From Streptomyces sp. NBC_00358 (lineage in GTDB: Bacteria > Actinomycetota > Actinomycetes > Streptomycetales > Streptomycetaceae): a DNA stretch of 64,000 nucleotides. Position 1 is the stretch's first letter. The number at the start of each line of letters is the position of its first letter. The stretch covers positions 6,510,001-6,574,000 of the forward strand of contig NZ_CP107976.1 in the NCBI RefSeq assembly GCF_036099295.1, in the 5' to 3' direction. Below the pieces are notes generated by a model. The model was given only the letters and a program-made list of their open reading frames with translations, did not search any database and was not told the DNA's origin. A program made the position numbers and the translations under genes. Positions 1-8,187 of this stretch are shown here, piece after piece.

Positions 1-236
1 TGCTCCTCGCTGCCCCGGTGGTGGTCGACCGTGAGCGCGGTCACCCCGGCCTCGCGGGCCGCGTCGGCGAGCAGGATCGTGGAACGGCCGCAGTAGGTGC
101 CGACCTCCAGGAGCGGCAGCCCGAGCCGTCCGGCCTCGACGGCGGCCTCGTACAGCGCGAGCCCCTCATCCCTCGGCATGAACCCCTTCGCGGCCTCGAA
201 GGCGGCGAGGATCTCGGGCTTGGGTGCCGCGGGCAT
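1..236 (-). CDS. class I SAM-dependent methyltransferase, 3' end outside window
   Basis: Only the first 78 codons are in the window; the gene runs off the left edge. The ATG at 236 is preceded by a good ribosome site (GGAGGA). The visible part reads MPAAPKPEILAAFEAAKG, then LLEVGTYCGRST, which is the glycine-poor motif I of a class I methyltransferase Rossmann fold, and later LTVDHH, consistent with the acidic end of strand beta2. This fits the family of small Streptomyces SAM-dependent methyltransferases. The substrate cannot be told from this fragment. It points away from the MFS gene end, with a 260-bp spacer between them that carries a terminator for the MFS gene. Confidence 0.75.
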   Translation of the reverse strand, partial: MPAAPKPEILAAFEAAKGFMPRDEGLALYEAAVEAGRLGLPLLEVGTYCGRSTILLADAAREAGVTALTVDHHRGSEE

Positions 237-440
237 GGGGTCTCCTCCATCAAGGGCGAACGGCGGTTCGCGAACAGCGGTGTACGGACATCCGGCACGG
301 ACGACCGGCGCGGACGACCGGCACGAGCGGTGGGCGGCACCGACATCCGGCGCGGACCTCGGGTACGTGCGTCGGGCCCGTGCGTCCGGTGCGAACGAAC
401 CGGGTGGACAGGGCCCTGGCCCGCCCCATCGTGCACCAAA

Positions 441-464
441 CCCCCGCCGCGTGGGCGGCGGGGG
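441..464 (-). terminator. hairpin terminator for the MFS gene at 497-2242
   Basis: A perfect 10-bp GC stem (CCCCCGCCGC with GCGGCGGGGG) and a 4-nt loop lies about 33 bp beyond the stop codon of the MFS gene. There is no clear U-tract, which is usual for Streptomyces. The rest of the 237-496 spacer holds imperfect GGACGACCGGC/CCGGCACGGAC repeats and no gene that I can support. Confidence 0.7.
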
Positions 465-496
465 TGTCGATGATCACTTCGCGGCGGGTCCGCGTG

Positions 497-2242
497 TCAG
501 GCGGTGACCTCGGCGTTCTCGCCCGGCAGGGAGAGGTCGAGGGCGACCGGCCGGTCGTCCCCCTGGTGCGTCGCCGACGAGGCGAGCGGGCCGTGTCCGG
601 CGGCCCGCGCGGCCAGCACGTACGCGCCCTGGGCCGGCACGGCGAGCGCGTAGCTGCCGTCCTCGGCGGAGTGGGTGGCGCCCGCCTGACGGCCGCGCCG
701 GTCGATCAGGGTGACCTTGGCCCGGGGGACCGGGTCGCCGTCGGCGTTCAGGACCCGGCCGTGGAAACCGCCGAGCACCTCGTGCGCCCGCTCCACCGCG
801 GCGTCCTCCTCGCTGCTGGCGCGCAGCTGGGTCCTGGTGGCCGGGGGGCGGCCCGGCAGGAACAGCGCCATGAGCAGGCCGACCGCGACCGCGCCGGTGG
901 CGATCAGGAAGGACACGCGGAAGCCGTGCATGGTCGGCACCGCGACCCCGCCGACGTGGTTCGCCGTGTTGGCGAGCACCATGCCGATGACGGCGCTCGA
1001 CACGGACGTACCGATGGAGCGCATGAGGGTGTTCAGGCCGTTGGCCGCGCCGGTCTCCGAGGCCGGGACGGAACCGACGATCAGCGCGGGCAGCGAGGAG
1101 TAGGCGAGGCCGATTCCCGCGCCCAGGACCACCGCGATGACCAGGGACTGCCAGGCGGCGTTCATCAGGCCGAGGCCCGCGCCGTAGCCGATGCCGATGA
1201 TCACCATGCCGATGATCAGCGTGACCTTCGGGCCGTACTTCGCCGACAGACGGGCGTACACGGGCGCGGTGAACATCATCGTCAGGCCGAGCGGCGCGAC
1301 GAGCAGCCCCGCCTTCACCATCGACTGGCCCAGGCCGTAGCCGGTGGACGTCGGCAGCTGGAGCAGCTGCGGCAGGACGAGGGAGACGACGTAGAAGGAG
1401 ACGCCGACCATGATCGAGGCGAGGTTGGTGAAGAGGACCGCGGGGCGGGCCGTGGTGCGCAGGTCGACCAGCGGGGCCTTCAGACGCAGCTCCATCACGC
1501 CCCACAGCAGGAGCACGGCGACGGACGCGCCGAAGAGTCCGAGCGTGGTGGGCGCGGTCCAGCCCCAGTCGCTGCCCTTGGTGATCGGCAGCAGGAAGAG
1601 CACGAGCCCGACGGACAGGCCTATCGCGCCGAGCACGTCGAAGGTGCCCTCGGCGCGCATCGGGGACTCCGGCACGACGAGGAGGGTGAGGACGATGGAG
1701 AGGACACCGAGGCCGGCGGCGCCGTAGAAGAGGGCGTGCCAGTTCGTGTGCTGCGCGACGAGGGCCGCGGCGGGCAGCGCGAGTCCGCCGCCGACTCCGA
1801 TGGAGGAGCTCATCAGGGCCATCGCCGAGCCGAGCTTCTCGCGGGGCAGCATGTCGCGCATCAGGCCGATGCCCAGCGGGATCGCGCCCATCGCGAAGCC
1901 CTGGAGCGAACGGCCCACGATCATCGGCACCAGGGCGCTGGTCAGCGCGCTGATCAGGGCGCCGACGACCATCACGGCCAGGCTGGTGAGCAGCATGCGC
2001 CGCTTGCCGAAGAGGTCACCGAGACGGCCCATGATCGGCGTGGCCACGGCGCCCGAGAGCAGGGTCGAGGTCAGGACCCAGGTGGCATTGCTGGGCGAGG
2101 TCCCCAGCAGCGTCGGCAGGTCCTTGATGACCGGGACGAGCAGGGTCTGCATCACCGCGACCACGATGCCCGCGAAGGCGAGCACGGGCACGGTCGCGCC
2201 GCTCGGCCTCCGTGCGGGCTGGCCGGTCGTCGTGTGCGTCAT
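497..2242 (-). CDS. DHA2-type MFS drug exporter with C-terminal Ig-like (carboxypeptidase-regulatory) domain
   Basis: A 581-residue inner-membrane proton-antiport exporter of the EmrB/QacA (14-helix) type. The start ATG (2242) was chosen because it has a GGAGG site; an upstream in-frame extension lacks one. The N-terminus (MTHTTTGQPAR) leads into the first helix, and MGRLGDLFGKRR is the A-like loop 2-3 motif of MFS proteins. After the last helix (about residue 495) comes GFHGRVLNADGDPVPRAKVTLID through DGSYALAVPAQGAYVLAARA, a typical carboxypeptidase regulatory-like beta-sandwich of about 75 residues. That soluble tail is not part of ordinary MFS proteins and its side of the membrane is unclear. 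The gene is divergent from the fadE34-like gene across a 294-bp region. Substrate unknown. Confidence 0.85.
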   Translation of the reverse strand: MTHTTTGQPARRPSGATVPVLAFAGIVVAVMQTLLVPVIKDLPTLLGTSPSNATWVLTSTLLSGAVATPIMGRLGDLFGKRRMLLTSLAVMVVGALISALTSALVPMIVGRSLQGFAMGAIPLGIGLMRDMLPREKLGSAMALMSSSIGVGGGLALPAAALVAQHTNWHALFYGAAGLGVLSIVLTLLVVPESPMRAEGTFDVLGAIGLSVGLVLFLLPITKGSDWGWTAPTTLGLFGASVAVLLLWGVMELRLKAPLVDLRTTARPAVLFTNLASIMVGVSFYVVSLVLPQLLQLPTSTGYGLGQSMVKAGLLVAPLGLTMMFTAPVYARLSAKYGPKVTLIIGMVIIGIGYGAGLGLMNAAWQSLVIAVVLGAGIGLAYSSLPALIVGSVPASETGAANGLNTLMRSIGTSVSSAVIGMVLANTANHVGGVAVPTMHGFRVSFLIATGAVAVGLLMALFLPGRPPATRTQLRASSEEDAAVERAHEVLGGFHGRVLNADGDPVPRAKVTLIDRRGRQAGATHSAEDGSYALAVPAQGAYVLAARAAGHGPLASSATHQGDDRPVALDLSLPGENAEVTA

Positions 2243-2273
2243 TACGGGGGGCCTCCAGGCCGTAAGAAAGGAG

Positions 2274-2369
2274 CTCTCGCGAGAGAGAAGTGAGGGGGTG
2301 ATCCGTGCGGATGCGGGGACGGTCGGTCGGGTGATCCATGGGGACACGGAGACGTCGGTCGGGTGATCC
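2274..2369. promoter_or_regulatory. palindrome and direct repeats upstream of the MFS gene
   Basis: A perfect 12-bp palindrome CTCTCGCGAGAG (2274-2285) lies 32 bp before the MFS start codon. Two identical 16-bp copies of GTCGGTCGGGTGATCC at 2322-2337 and 2354-2369 (32-bp period, three helical turns) follow, and a weaker third GGGTGATCC lies at about 2294. Such arrangement suggests operator sites for a regulator of the exporter. The regulator is not identifiable here. Confidence 0.45.
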
Positions 2370-2461
2370 GCGCGGGATACGTGCAGGGGGAACCCGGTGC
2401 GCCGGGGCAACTATTCCGATGCTTCGGCGTACTAACGAATTCTTGACCGATCCATGGGTAT

Positions 2462-2492
2462 CTGACCTACCGTCAGAATGAAACGTGTTCTA
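2462..2492 (+). promoter_or_regulatory. KstR-like operator plus CTGAC-N5-GTCAG inverted repeat before fadE34-like gene
   Basis: TGAAACGTGTTCTA at 2479-2492 fits the KstR consensus TNNAACNNGTTNNA known from mycobacterial and rhodococcal cholesterol genes. Three bases before it lies a second inverted repeat, CTGAC-CTACC-GTCAG (2462-2476). A -35-like TTGACC at 2443-2448 and a -10-like TACCGT at 2468-2473 bracket the second repeat, though the 19-bp spacer is long. The start codon is 45 bp downstream. The same two motifs occur again before the hydratase gene at 17219. Matching is by eye to the known consensus; the repressor itself is not in the window. Confidence 0.65.
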
Positions 2493-2536
2493 GTCTGGCG
2501 CGGATCCACGCACCTTGGGCCTTTGGGGAGGCACGC

Positions 2537-4813
2537 ATGGGCATCGCGATCACGCCGGAGCAGCGGGAGCTGGCCGAGGCCGTACGCGGCTGGATCGCTC
2601 GCGCGGTGCCGCCCGAGGAGGTCCGCAAACTCCTCGACGCCCCGGGCAGCGGCAGACCGCCGTTCTGGGACGCGCTCGCCGCCCAGGGGCTCCTCGCCGT
2701 CCATCTTCCCGAGGCGTACGGCGGGGGAGGCGGCGACCTCGTCGACCTCGCCGTCGTCGTGGAGGAGGCCGCGCGGGCCGCGCTGCCGGGACCGTTCCTC
2801 GCGAGCGTCCTGGCGTCGGCGGTGCTGCGGGCGGCCGACGCGGACCCCGCTCGGGCCGGGGGGACGGCTGGCGCCGCCGATGCCGGAGGGATCGCCGATC
2901 TCGTACGGGCCCTGGGGTGCGGGGAGCGCATCGGCGCCGTCGCGTTCGGCGCCGGCTCCCTGACCGCCCGAACGGTGGACGGCGGATACGTGCTCGACGG
3001 GACGGCGCCGCCCGTGCTGTCCGGCGCGGACGCGGACGTGCTGGTGCTGGCGGCGGTCCGGTGCGACGGGCACGGCGGGGGCACGGAGCCGGGCGGGGCG
3101 GTGGCGTCCGGCCCCGCCACGCAGGCGGGCCGAGGGGCTGTGACCGACGCCACCCTCTGGCTGGCCGTGGACGCCGCCGACCTCGTCGTCCGGCCGCACG
3201 AGAGCGCCGATCCGACGCGGGCGACCGCGGAGGTCCGGGCGGACGAGGTGCGGGTCACCGCGGACCGCGTCCTCGCGGTGGACCCGTCGCAGGTCCGCGA
3301 TCTCGCCGCCGTCGTCCTCGCCGCGGACGCCTGCGGCACCGCGTCCTGGGCGCTGGACACCGCCGCCGGGCACGCGAAGGTCCGCGAGCAGTTCGGCCGG
3401 CCCATCGGGCACTTCCAGGGCGTGAAGCACCTGTGCGCCGACATGCTGGTACGGCTGGAACAGGCGCGCGCGCTCACCTGGGACGCGGCCCGCGCCGAAC
3501 AGGAACCTTCCGGCGTACGGGAGTTGGTGGCCTCCCTCGCGGCCGGTACCGCCCTCGACGCCGCCTGCTCCTGCGCCAAGGACTGCGTCCAGATCCTCGG
3601 CGGCATCGGGTTCACCTGGGAGCACGACGCCCATCTCTATCTCCGACGGGCCCTGGTCGCACGGCAGTTGCTCGGGGCCGGGAGCGGGCACCTGCGACGG
3701 GCCGCCCGGCTCGCGCGGGACGGGGTACGGCGGGAACTGCGGCTGGAGCTGCCGCCCGCGGCGGACGGGTACCGGACCGAGGTCCGGCAGGTGATCGACC
3801 GGGCGCGCGGACTCGGTCCGGCCGCCGCCCGCCGGTCGCTGGCCCCCACCGGGTACGCCGCCCCGCATCTGCCCCCGCCCTACGGACTCGGTGCGGGACC
3901 CGTCCAACAACTCGCCGTGCAGCAGGAGTTGGCGGCGGCAGGGGTGCGGATCAGTGACCTGGGCATCGCCACCTGGGTCGTACCGTCCCTCATCGCGTAC
4001 GGGACCGGCCCCCAGCAGGAGCGCTATCTGCTGCCCACCCTGCGCGGCGACCTGCTGTGGTGCCAGCTCTTCTCGGAGCCGGGCGCCGGGTCCGACCTCG
4101 CCTCGCTGCGGACCCGCGCCGAGCGCACGGCCGACGGGCGGTGGCGGATCAGCGGGCAGAAGGTGTGGACGAGCGCGGCACAGTGGGCCGACCACGGAAT
4201 CCTCCTCGCCCGGACGAACCCGGAGGCGCCCAAGCACAAGGGGCTCACCTACTTCCTCGTCGACATGAAGAACACGGACGGCATCGACATCCGTCCCCTG
4301 AAGGAGATCACCGGGGACTCCCTCTTCAACGAGGTCTGGTTCGACGACGCGCTGCTGCCGGCGGACGCGGTCGTCGGCGAGGTCGACGACGGCTGGCGGG
4401 TCGCCCGCAACACCCTCGGCAACGAACGCGTCCACATGGCGGACCAGTTGACCTTCGACACCGGCCTGGAGGCGCTGATCCCGGCCGCCACCGACGACGC
4501 CCGGCTGGGAGCCCTGCTCGCCGAGGCGCACGCCCTGGCCTGCATCACGCTGCGCACCACCCTGCGCCAGGTCTCCGGCGTGGAACCGGGCGCCGGCGCC
4601 TCGGTCCGGAAACTGGTGCAGACCGCGCACCAGCAGAAGGTCGCCGAACTCGGACTCGAACTCCTCGGCCCCGACGGCGCCTTGTGCGAAGGACCGGGCG
4701 AACGGGCCGTGCACGGATTCCTGCTCTCCCGCTGCCTGACCATCGCGGGCGGCACCACCCAGGTCCAGCTCAACGTCGTCGCCGAGCGCATCCTCGGCCT
4801 GCCGCGAGACTAG
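2537..4813 (+). CDS. fused two-domain acyl-CoA dehydrogenase, FadE34-like
   Basis: A 758-residue FAD-dependent acyl-CoA dehydrogenase made of two fused ACAD units. The N-terminal unit has REQFGRPIGHFQ at about residue 283 and QILGGIGFTWEHD at about 351, the motifs of the C-terminal helical domain. The second unit has LFSEPGAGSD (about 512) and GQKVWTSAAQWADHG (about 543), the flavin-binding middle-domain motifs, and ends IAGGTTQVQLNVVAERILG. Each half keeps motifs the other lacks, as in Mycobacterium tuberculosis FadE34 (about 710 residues) and the ChsE heteromers, where one composite active site is formed. By analogy it would dehydrogenate steroid side-chain or branched acyl-CoA. GGGAGG precedes the ATG. 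The thiolase gene follows after 9 bp, so the two are one operon. A KstR-like operator lies upstream. Confidence 0.85.
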   Translation: MGIAITPEQRELAEAVRGWIARAVPPEEVRKLLDAPGSGRPPFWDALAAQGLLAVHLPEAYGGGGGDLVDLAVVVEEAARAALPGPFLASVLASAVLRAADADPARAGGTAGAADAGGIADLVRALGCGERIGAVAFGAGSLTARTVDGGYVLDGTAPPVLSGADADVLVLAAVRCDGHGGGTEPGGAVASGPATQAGRGAVTDATLWLAVDAADLVVRPHESADPTRATAEVRADEVRVTADRVLAVDPSQVRDLAAVVLAADACGTASWALDTAAGHAKVREQFGRPIGHFQGVKHLCADMLVRLEQARALTWDAARAEQEPSGVRELVASLAAGTALDAACSCAKDCVQILGGIGFTWEHDAHLYLRRALVARQLLGAGSGHLRRAARLARDGVRRELRLELPPAADGYRTEVRQVIDRARGLGPAAARRSLAPTGYAAPHLPPPYGLGAGPVQQLAVQQELAAAGVRISDLGIATWVVPSLIAYGTGPQQERYLLPTLRGDLLWCQLFSEPGAGSDLASLRTRAERTADGRWRISGQKVWTSAAQWADHGILLARTNPEAPKHKGLTYFLVDMKNTDGIDIRPLKEITGDSLFNEVWFDDALLPADAVVGEVDDGWRVARNTLGNERVHMADQLTFDTGLEALIPAATDDARLGALLAEAHALACITLRTTLRQVSGVEPGAGASVRKLVQTAHQQKVAELGLELLGPDGALCEGPGERAVHGFLLSRCLTIAGGTTQVQLNVVAERILGLPRD

Positions 4814-4822
4814 GAGCGCGCC

Positions 4823-6016
4823 ATGAAGACGTACGTCGTCGGTGTCGGTATGACGAAGTTCGAGAAGCCCGAGACCCGGGAGTGGCAGTACTGGGACATG
4901 GTCCGGGAGGCCGGCTCCGGCGCCCTCGCCGACGCGGGGATCTCGTACACGGACGTGGAGCAGGTGCCCGTCGGCTACTGCTTCCAGGCCTCCACCGCCG
5001 GTCAGCGCGCCGTCTACGAACTCGGCCTGACCGGCGTCCCCGTCTACAACGTGAACAACAACTGCGCCACCGGGGCGAGTGCGTTGATGCTGGCCCGGCA
5101 GTTCGTGGCGGGCGGGATCTCCGACTGCGTGCTCGCGCTCGGCTTCGAGAAGATGAAGCGGGGAGCGCTCGGATCGGGCGCGGACAGCGGGGACTTCTCG
5201 GCCTCACCGGTCGCCCGCCACTACGGGATCATGGCCGCCCGGCACGGCTTCGAGATGTCCCCGCCCACCGCGCAGATCTTCGGCGACGCGGCCCGCGAGC
5301 ACATGGAGCGCTACGGCACGACACCGGCTCAGCTCGCCGCCGTCGGCGCCAAGAACCACCGCCACTCGGCGCACAACCCGTACGCCCAGTTCCAGGACGT
5401 GTACTCCGTCGACGAGATCCTCGCCGCCAAGACCGTGCACCGGCCGCTGACCAGACTCCAGTGCTCGCCCACCTCGGACGGAGCGGCCGCGGCCGTCGTC
5501 GTGTCCGAACGGTTCGCCGAGCGGCACGCGTTGGAGGACCGGGCCGTCGAGATCGTCGCCCAGTCGATGACCACCGACACCGAGGAGTCCTTCGCCTCCG
5601 GCTCCTGCGTCGACGTCGTCGGGCAGCCGATGTCCCGGGAGGCCGCCCGCCAGGTGTACGAACGCTCCGGGCTCGGCATCGAGGACGTGGACGTCGTGGA
5701 ACTCCACGACTGCTTCTCGATCAACGAACTGCTGACCTACGAGGCGCTCGGCATGTGCGGGGAGGGGGAGTCGGGCAAACTCGTCGAGTCGGGGGCGACG
5801 ACGTACGGCGGACGCTGGGTGGTGAACCCCTCGGGCGGCCTGATCTCCAAGGGACATCCGCTGGGCGCGACCGGGATCGCCCAAGTGGCTGAACTGGTGT
5901 GGCAGTTGAGAGGGCAGGCCGAAGCCCGGCAGGTTCCGGGGGCACGGGTCGGGCTCGCCCACAACATCGGACTGGGCGGCGCGGCGGTGGTCACGCTGCT
6001 GCGCGCGGGGGCCTGA
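4823..6016 (+). CDS. SCP-x-type thiolase (lipid-transfer protein, Ltp-like)
   Basis: A 397-residue thiolase-fold enzyme of the non-decarboxylating SCP-x/Ltp branch. The nucleophile is Cys81 in NNNCATG; His295 in ELHDCFSINE and His345 in SKGHPLGATG complete the usual active-site set, and NIGLGGAAV near the end is the last thiolase signature. It lacks the C-terminal SCP-2 domain found in eukaryotic SCP-x. In actinobacteria such proteins (Ltp2-4) cleave 3-keto or beta-hydroxy acyl-CoA intermediates of steroid side chains; whether this is a thiolase or a retro-aldolase cannot be decided by eye. The ribosome site AGGAG overlaps the stop codon of the dehydrogenase gene, so the pair is translated from one message. 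Confidence 0.85.
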   Translation: MKTYVVGVGMTKFEKPETREWQYWDMVREAGSGALADAGISYTDVEQVPVGYCFQASTAGQRAVYELGLTGVPVYNVNNNCATGASALMLARQFVAGGISDCVLALGFEKMKRGALGSGADSGDFSASPVARHYGIMAARHGFEMSPPTAQIFGDAAREHMERYGTTPAQLAAVGAKNHRHSAHNPYAQFQDVYSVDEILAAKTVHRPLTRLQCSPTSDGAAAAVVVSERFAERHALEDRAVEIVAQSMTTDTEESFASGSCVDVVGQPMSREAARQVYERSGLGIEDVDVVELHDCFSINELLTYEALGMCGEGESGKLVESGATTYGGRWVVNPSGGLISKGHPLGATGIAQVAELVWQLRGQAEARQVPGARVGLAHNIGLGGAAVVTLLRAGA

Positions 6017-6090
6017 ACGGCACGGGGGCGCCCGAGCACCGCGCCCCGGCCGATGTGATGCCGGGCCGGGCTCCGGTCGCCGCCCGACCC

Positions 6091-6120
6091 GCGTGCGGTC
6101 CTAGGTCCCGCGGCGCACGC
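6091..6120 (+). terminator. possible terminator after the thiolase gene
   Basis: GCGTGCG (6091-6097) can pair with CGCACGC (6114-6120) across a 16-nt loop, 75 bp beyond the thiolase stop. The stem is short and the call is weak. Confidence 0.35.
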
Positions 6121-6168
6121 CCGGCTGCGTCGAAATCCTGATGCAAGGACCGTAAGCCGGTTGAGAAC

Positions 6169-7596
6169 ATGACACCCATGCTCCGAGCCGCTGAAGACAC
6201 CCGGACACCCGCCCGTATCGCGCCACCGACCTGGGTGGTGATCGCGCTCGCGTGCGCCGGACAGTTCCTGGTCGTCCTGGACGTGTCCGTAGTCAACGTG
6301 GCCCTGCCGTCCATGCGGACCGACCTGGGGCTGAGCGCCCCCGGGCTGCAGTGGGTGGTGAACGCCTACTCGATGGCCTTCGCCGGATTCATGCTGCTCG
6401 GCGGGCGGGCCGGTGACCTGTACGGGCGCAAGCGGATGTTCCTGGTGGGCCTCGCGCTCTTCACACTCGCCTCGGCAGCCGGCGGCCTCGCCCAGGAAGG
6501 CACCCAACTGCTGCTCGCGCGGGCCGCGCAGGGTCTGGGGGCCGCGGTGCTCGCGCCCTCCACGCTGACGATCCTGACGTCGGCCGTCCCCGAGGGCGCC
6601 GCCCGTGCGCGGGCCATCGCGACCTGGACCGCCGTCGGCGCCGGTGGCGGCGCCGCGGGCGGACTCGTCGGCGGACTGCTGGTCGACGGGCTGTCCTGGC
6701 GATGGGTGCTCCTCATCAACGTGCCCGTCGGCGTGGTGGTGCTGGCCGCCGCGGCGCACTGGCTGGTGGAGAGCCGGGCCGGGGACGGGCGACGGCTCGA
6801 CCTGCCGGGCGCGCTCCTCGTGACGTCGGGCCTCGCGACCCTGGCGTACGGGATCGTGCGGACGGAGGCCGAGGGGTGGACGGCGGCGGCGACGCTGGTG
6901 CCGCTCTGCGCGGGAGCGGCTCTCCTCGGGGTCTTCCTGGTCGTCGAGGCGCGGACTGCGGCACCGCTGATGCCGCTGAAACTGCTGCGGCTGCGGTCGG
7001 TGTCCTCGGCGAACGCGGCCATGTTCGTCTCCGGCTCCGCGATGTTCTGCATGTGGTTCTTCATGACGCTGTACGCGCAGAACGTGCTCGGCTACTCGCC
7101 GCTCGGCGCGGGCCTCGCCCTGGTGCCGAGTTCGCTCGCGGTGGTCGTCGGCTCGAAGTCGGCGCCGCGCCTCATGCCGGTCGTCGGGGCGCGCAACGTG
7201 GCGGTTCTCGGCACGCTCCTGGCCGCGGCAGGCTTCGGCTGGCAGTCGACCATGACGGCGGACGGCCCGTACCTCACGGCGATCATGCTGCCGGGCATCC
7301 TGATGATGGCGGGCGCCGGCCTGGCCGCGACACCGCTGGCCGCTCTGGCGACTTCCGGCGCGGCGCCGGAGGACGCGGGGCTGGTGTCGGGCCTGGTCAA
7401 CACCTCCCGGGTGATGGGTGGTTCGCTGGGACTCGCGGTCATGTTCACGATCGCGGCGACCCGTACAGGGGAAAGCACCTCCGGGGAGGCCCTCACCGCC
7501 GGGTACGCGCTGGCGTTCCGGGTCAGCGGGGTGCTGCTGCTGGCCGGGGCGGCACTGATGCTCGTATGGCTGCCGCGGACGATCCCGCGGCGGTGA
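6169..7596 (+). CDS. DHA2-family MFS transporter (EmrB/QacA type)
   Basis: A 475-residue integral-membrane drug:proton antiporter with about 14 predicted helices. Diagnostic stretches are LDVSVVNVALPSM in helix 1 (motif D1 of the 14-helix family), GGRAGDLYGRKRM in the 2-3 loop (motif A), and LLARAAQGLGAAVLAPSTL (motif B). The start is not certain: ATG codons at 6169 and 6178 are in frame and neither has a strong ribosome site. It sits alone between the thiolase and sigma-factor genes with spacers on both sides. No regulator gene is attached, and the substrate is unknown. Confidence 0.85.
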   Translation: MTPMLRAAEDTRTPARIAPPTWVVIALACAGQFLVVLDVSVVNVALPSMRTDLGLSAPGLQWVVNAYSMAFAGFMLLGGRAGDLYGRKRMFLVGLALFTLASAAGGLAQEGTQLLLARAAQGLGAAVLAPSTLTILTSAVPEGAARARAIATWTAVGAGGGAAGGLVGGLLVDGLSWRWVLLINVPVGVVVLAAAAHWLVESRAGDGRRLDLPGALLVTSGLATLAYGIVRTEAEGWTAAATLVPLCAGAALLGVFLVVEARTAAPLMPLKLLRLRSVSSANAAMFVSGSAMFCMWFFMTLYAQNVLGYSPLGAGLALVPSSLAVVVGSKSAPRLMPVVGARNVAVLGTLLAAAGFGWQSTMTADGPYLTAIMLPGILMMAGAGLAATPLAALATSGAAPEDAGLVSGLVNTSRVMGGSLGLAVMFTIAATRTGESTSGEALTAGYALAFRVSGVLLLAGAALMLVWLPRTIPRR

Positions 7597-7647
7597 GGCA
7601 ACGAAATCCGGTGCTCGTGGACTCCTTCAAACATCTAGGAGGTGCTC

Positions 7648-8187
7648 ATGGGGGATCGAAAACAGGCTCGGGACGAGGAGTTCCAGAGTTTCGTCGTCGG
7701 CCGCTGGCCGCGGCTGATGCGTACGGCGTTTCTCCTGACGGGGGAGCAGCACGGGGCGGAGGACCTGGTCCAGACGACGTTGGAGCAGGTGTACGTGGCC
7801 TGGCGCAGGGTCGGCGCGGCCGACGAACCGGAGGCGTACGTACGGCGCGTGATGATCAACGCGCACGCTCGCAAGCACCGCAGAAAGCTCAAGGAGTTCC
7901 TCGCTCCGAAGGACGACTCGGGACTGACGCACGAGGTCCCCGACAGCGGTGACCCGATCGCCCGCGCCGACGACCGCGGCGCGCTGCTCACCGCACTCGC
8001 CCAACTGCCCGCGCGCCAGCGCCAGGCGGTGGTCCTTCGCTACTGGGAGGACCTGAGTGAGAGCCAGACGGCAGAGGCGATGGGCTGCTCGGTGGGCGCC
8101 GTGAAGAGCAACGCGGCCAAGGGGATCGCGAAACTCCGCGTCATACCGGGCCTGTCGGACACGGTGACGCACGGAGGACGGAAGTGA
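7648..8187 (+). CDS. SigE-family ECF-like RNA polymerase sigma factor
   Basis: A 179-residue sigma factor of the actinobacterial SigE family. Region 2 is visible as FVVGRWPRLMRTAFLLTG then AEDLVQTTLEQVYVAW (core binding and -10 recognition); region 4 as ALAQLPARQRQAVVLRYWED with the helix-turn-helix SESQTAEAMGCSVGAVKSN. ATG at 7648 was chosen because AGGAGG lies 5 nt before it; a GTG at 7642 overlaps that site and is unlikely. The stop codon overlaps the start of the next gene (TGATG), which implies translational coupling with a membrane-anchored partner, probably its anti-sigma factor. Confidence 0.9.
   Translation: MGDRKQARDEEFQSFVVGRWPRLMRTAFLLTGEQHGAEDLVQTTLEQVYVAWRRVGAADEPEAYVRRVMINAHARKHRRKLKEFLAPKDDSGLTHEVPDSGDPIARADDRGALLTALAQLPARQRQAVVLRYWEDLSESQTAEAMGCSVGAVKSNAAKGIAKLRVIPGLSDTVTHGGRK

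Noticed and set aside
224..2293. 689-residue open frame opposite the MFS gene
   Set aside because: It is rich in Arg, Gly, His and Asp without hydrophobic core, as expected for the antisense frame of a GC-rich gene. The minus-strand MFS protein has clear helices and motifs.
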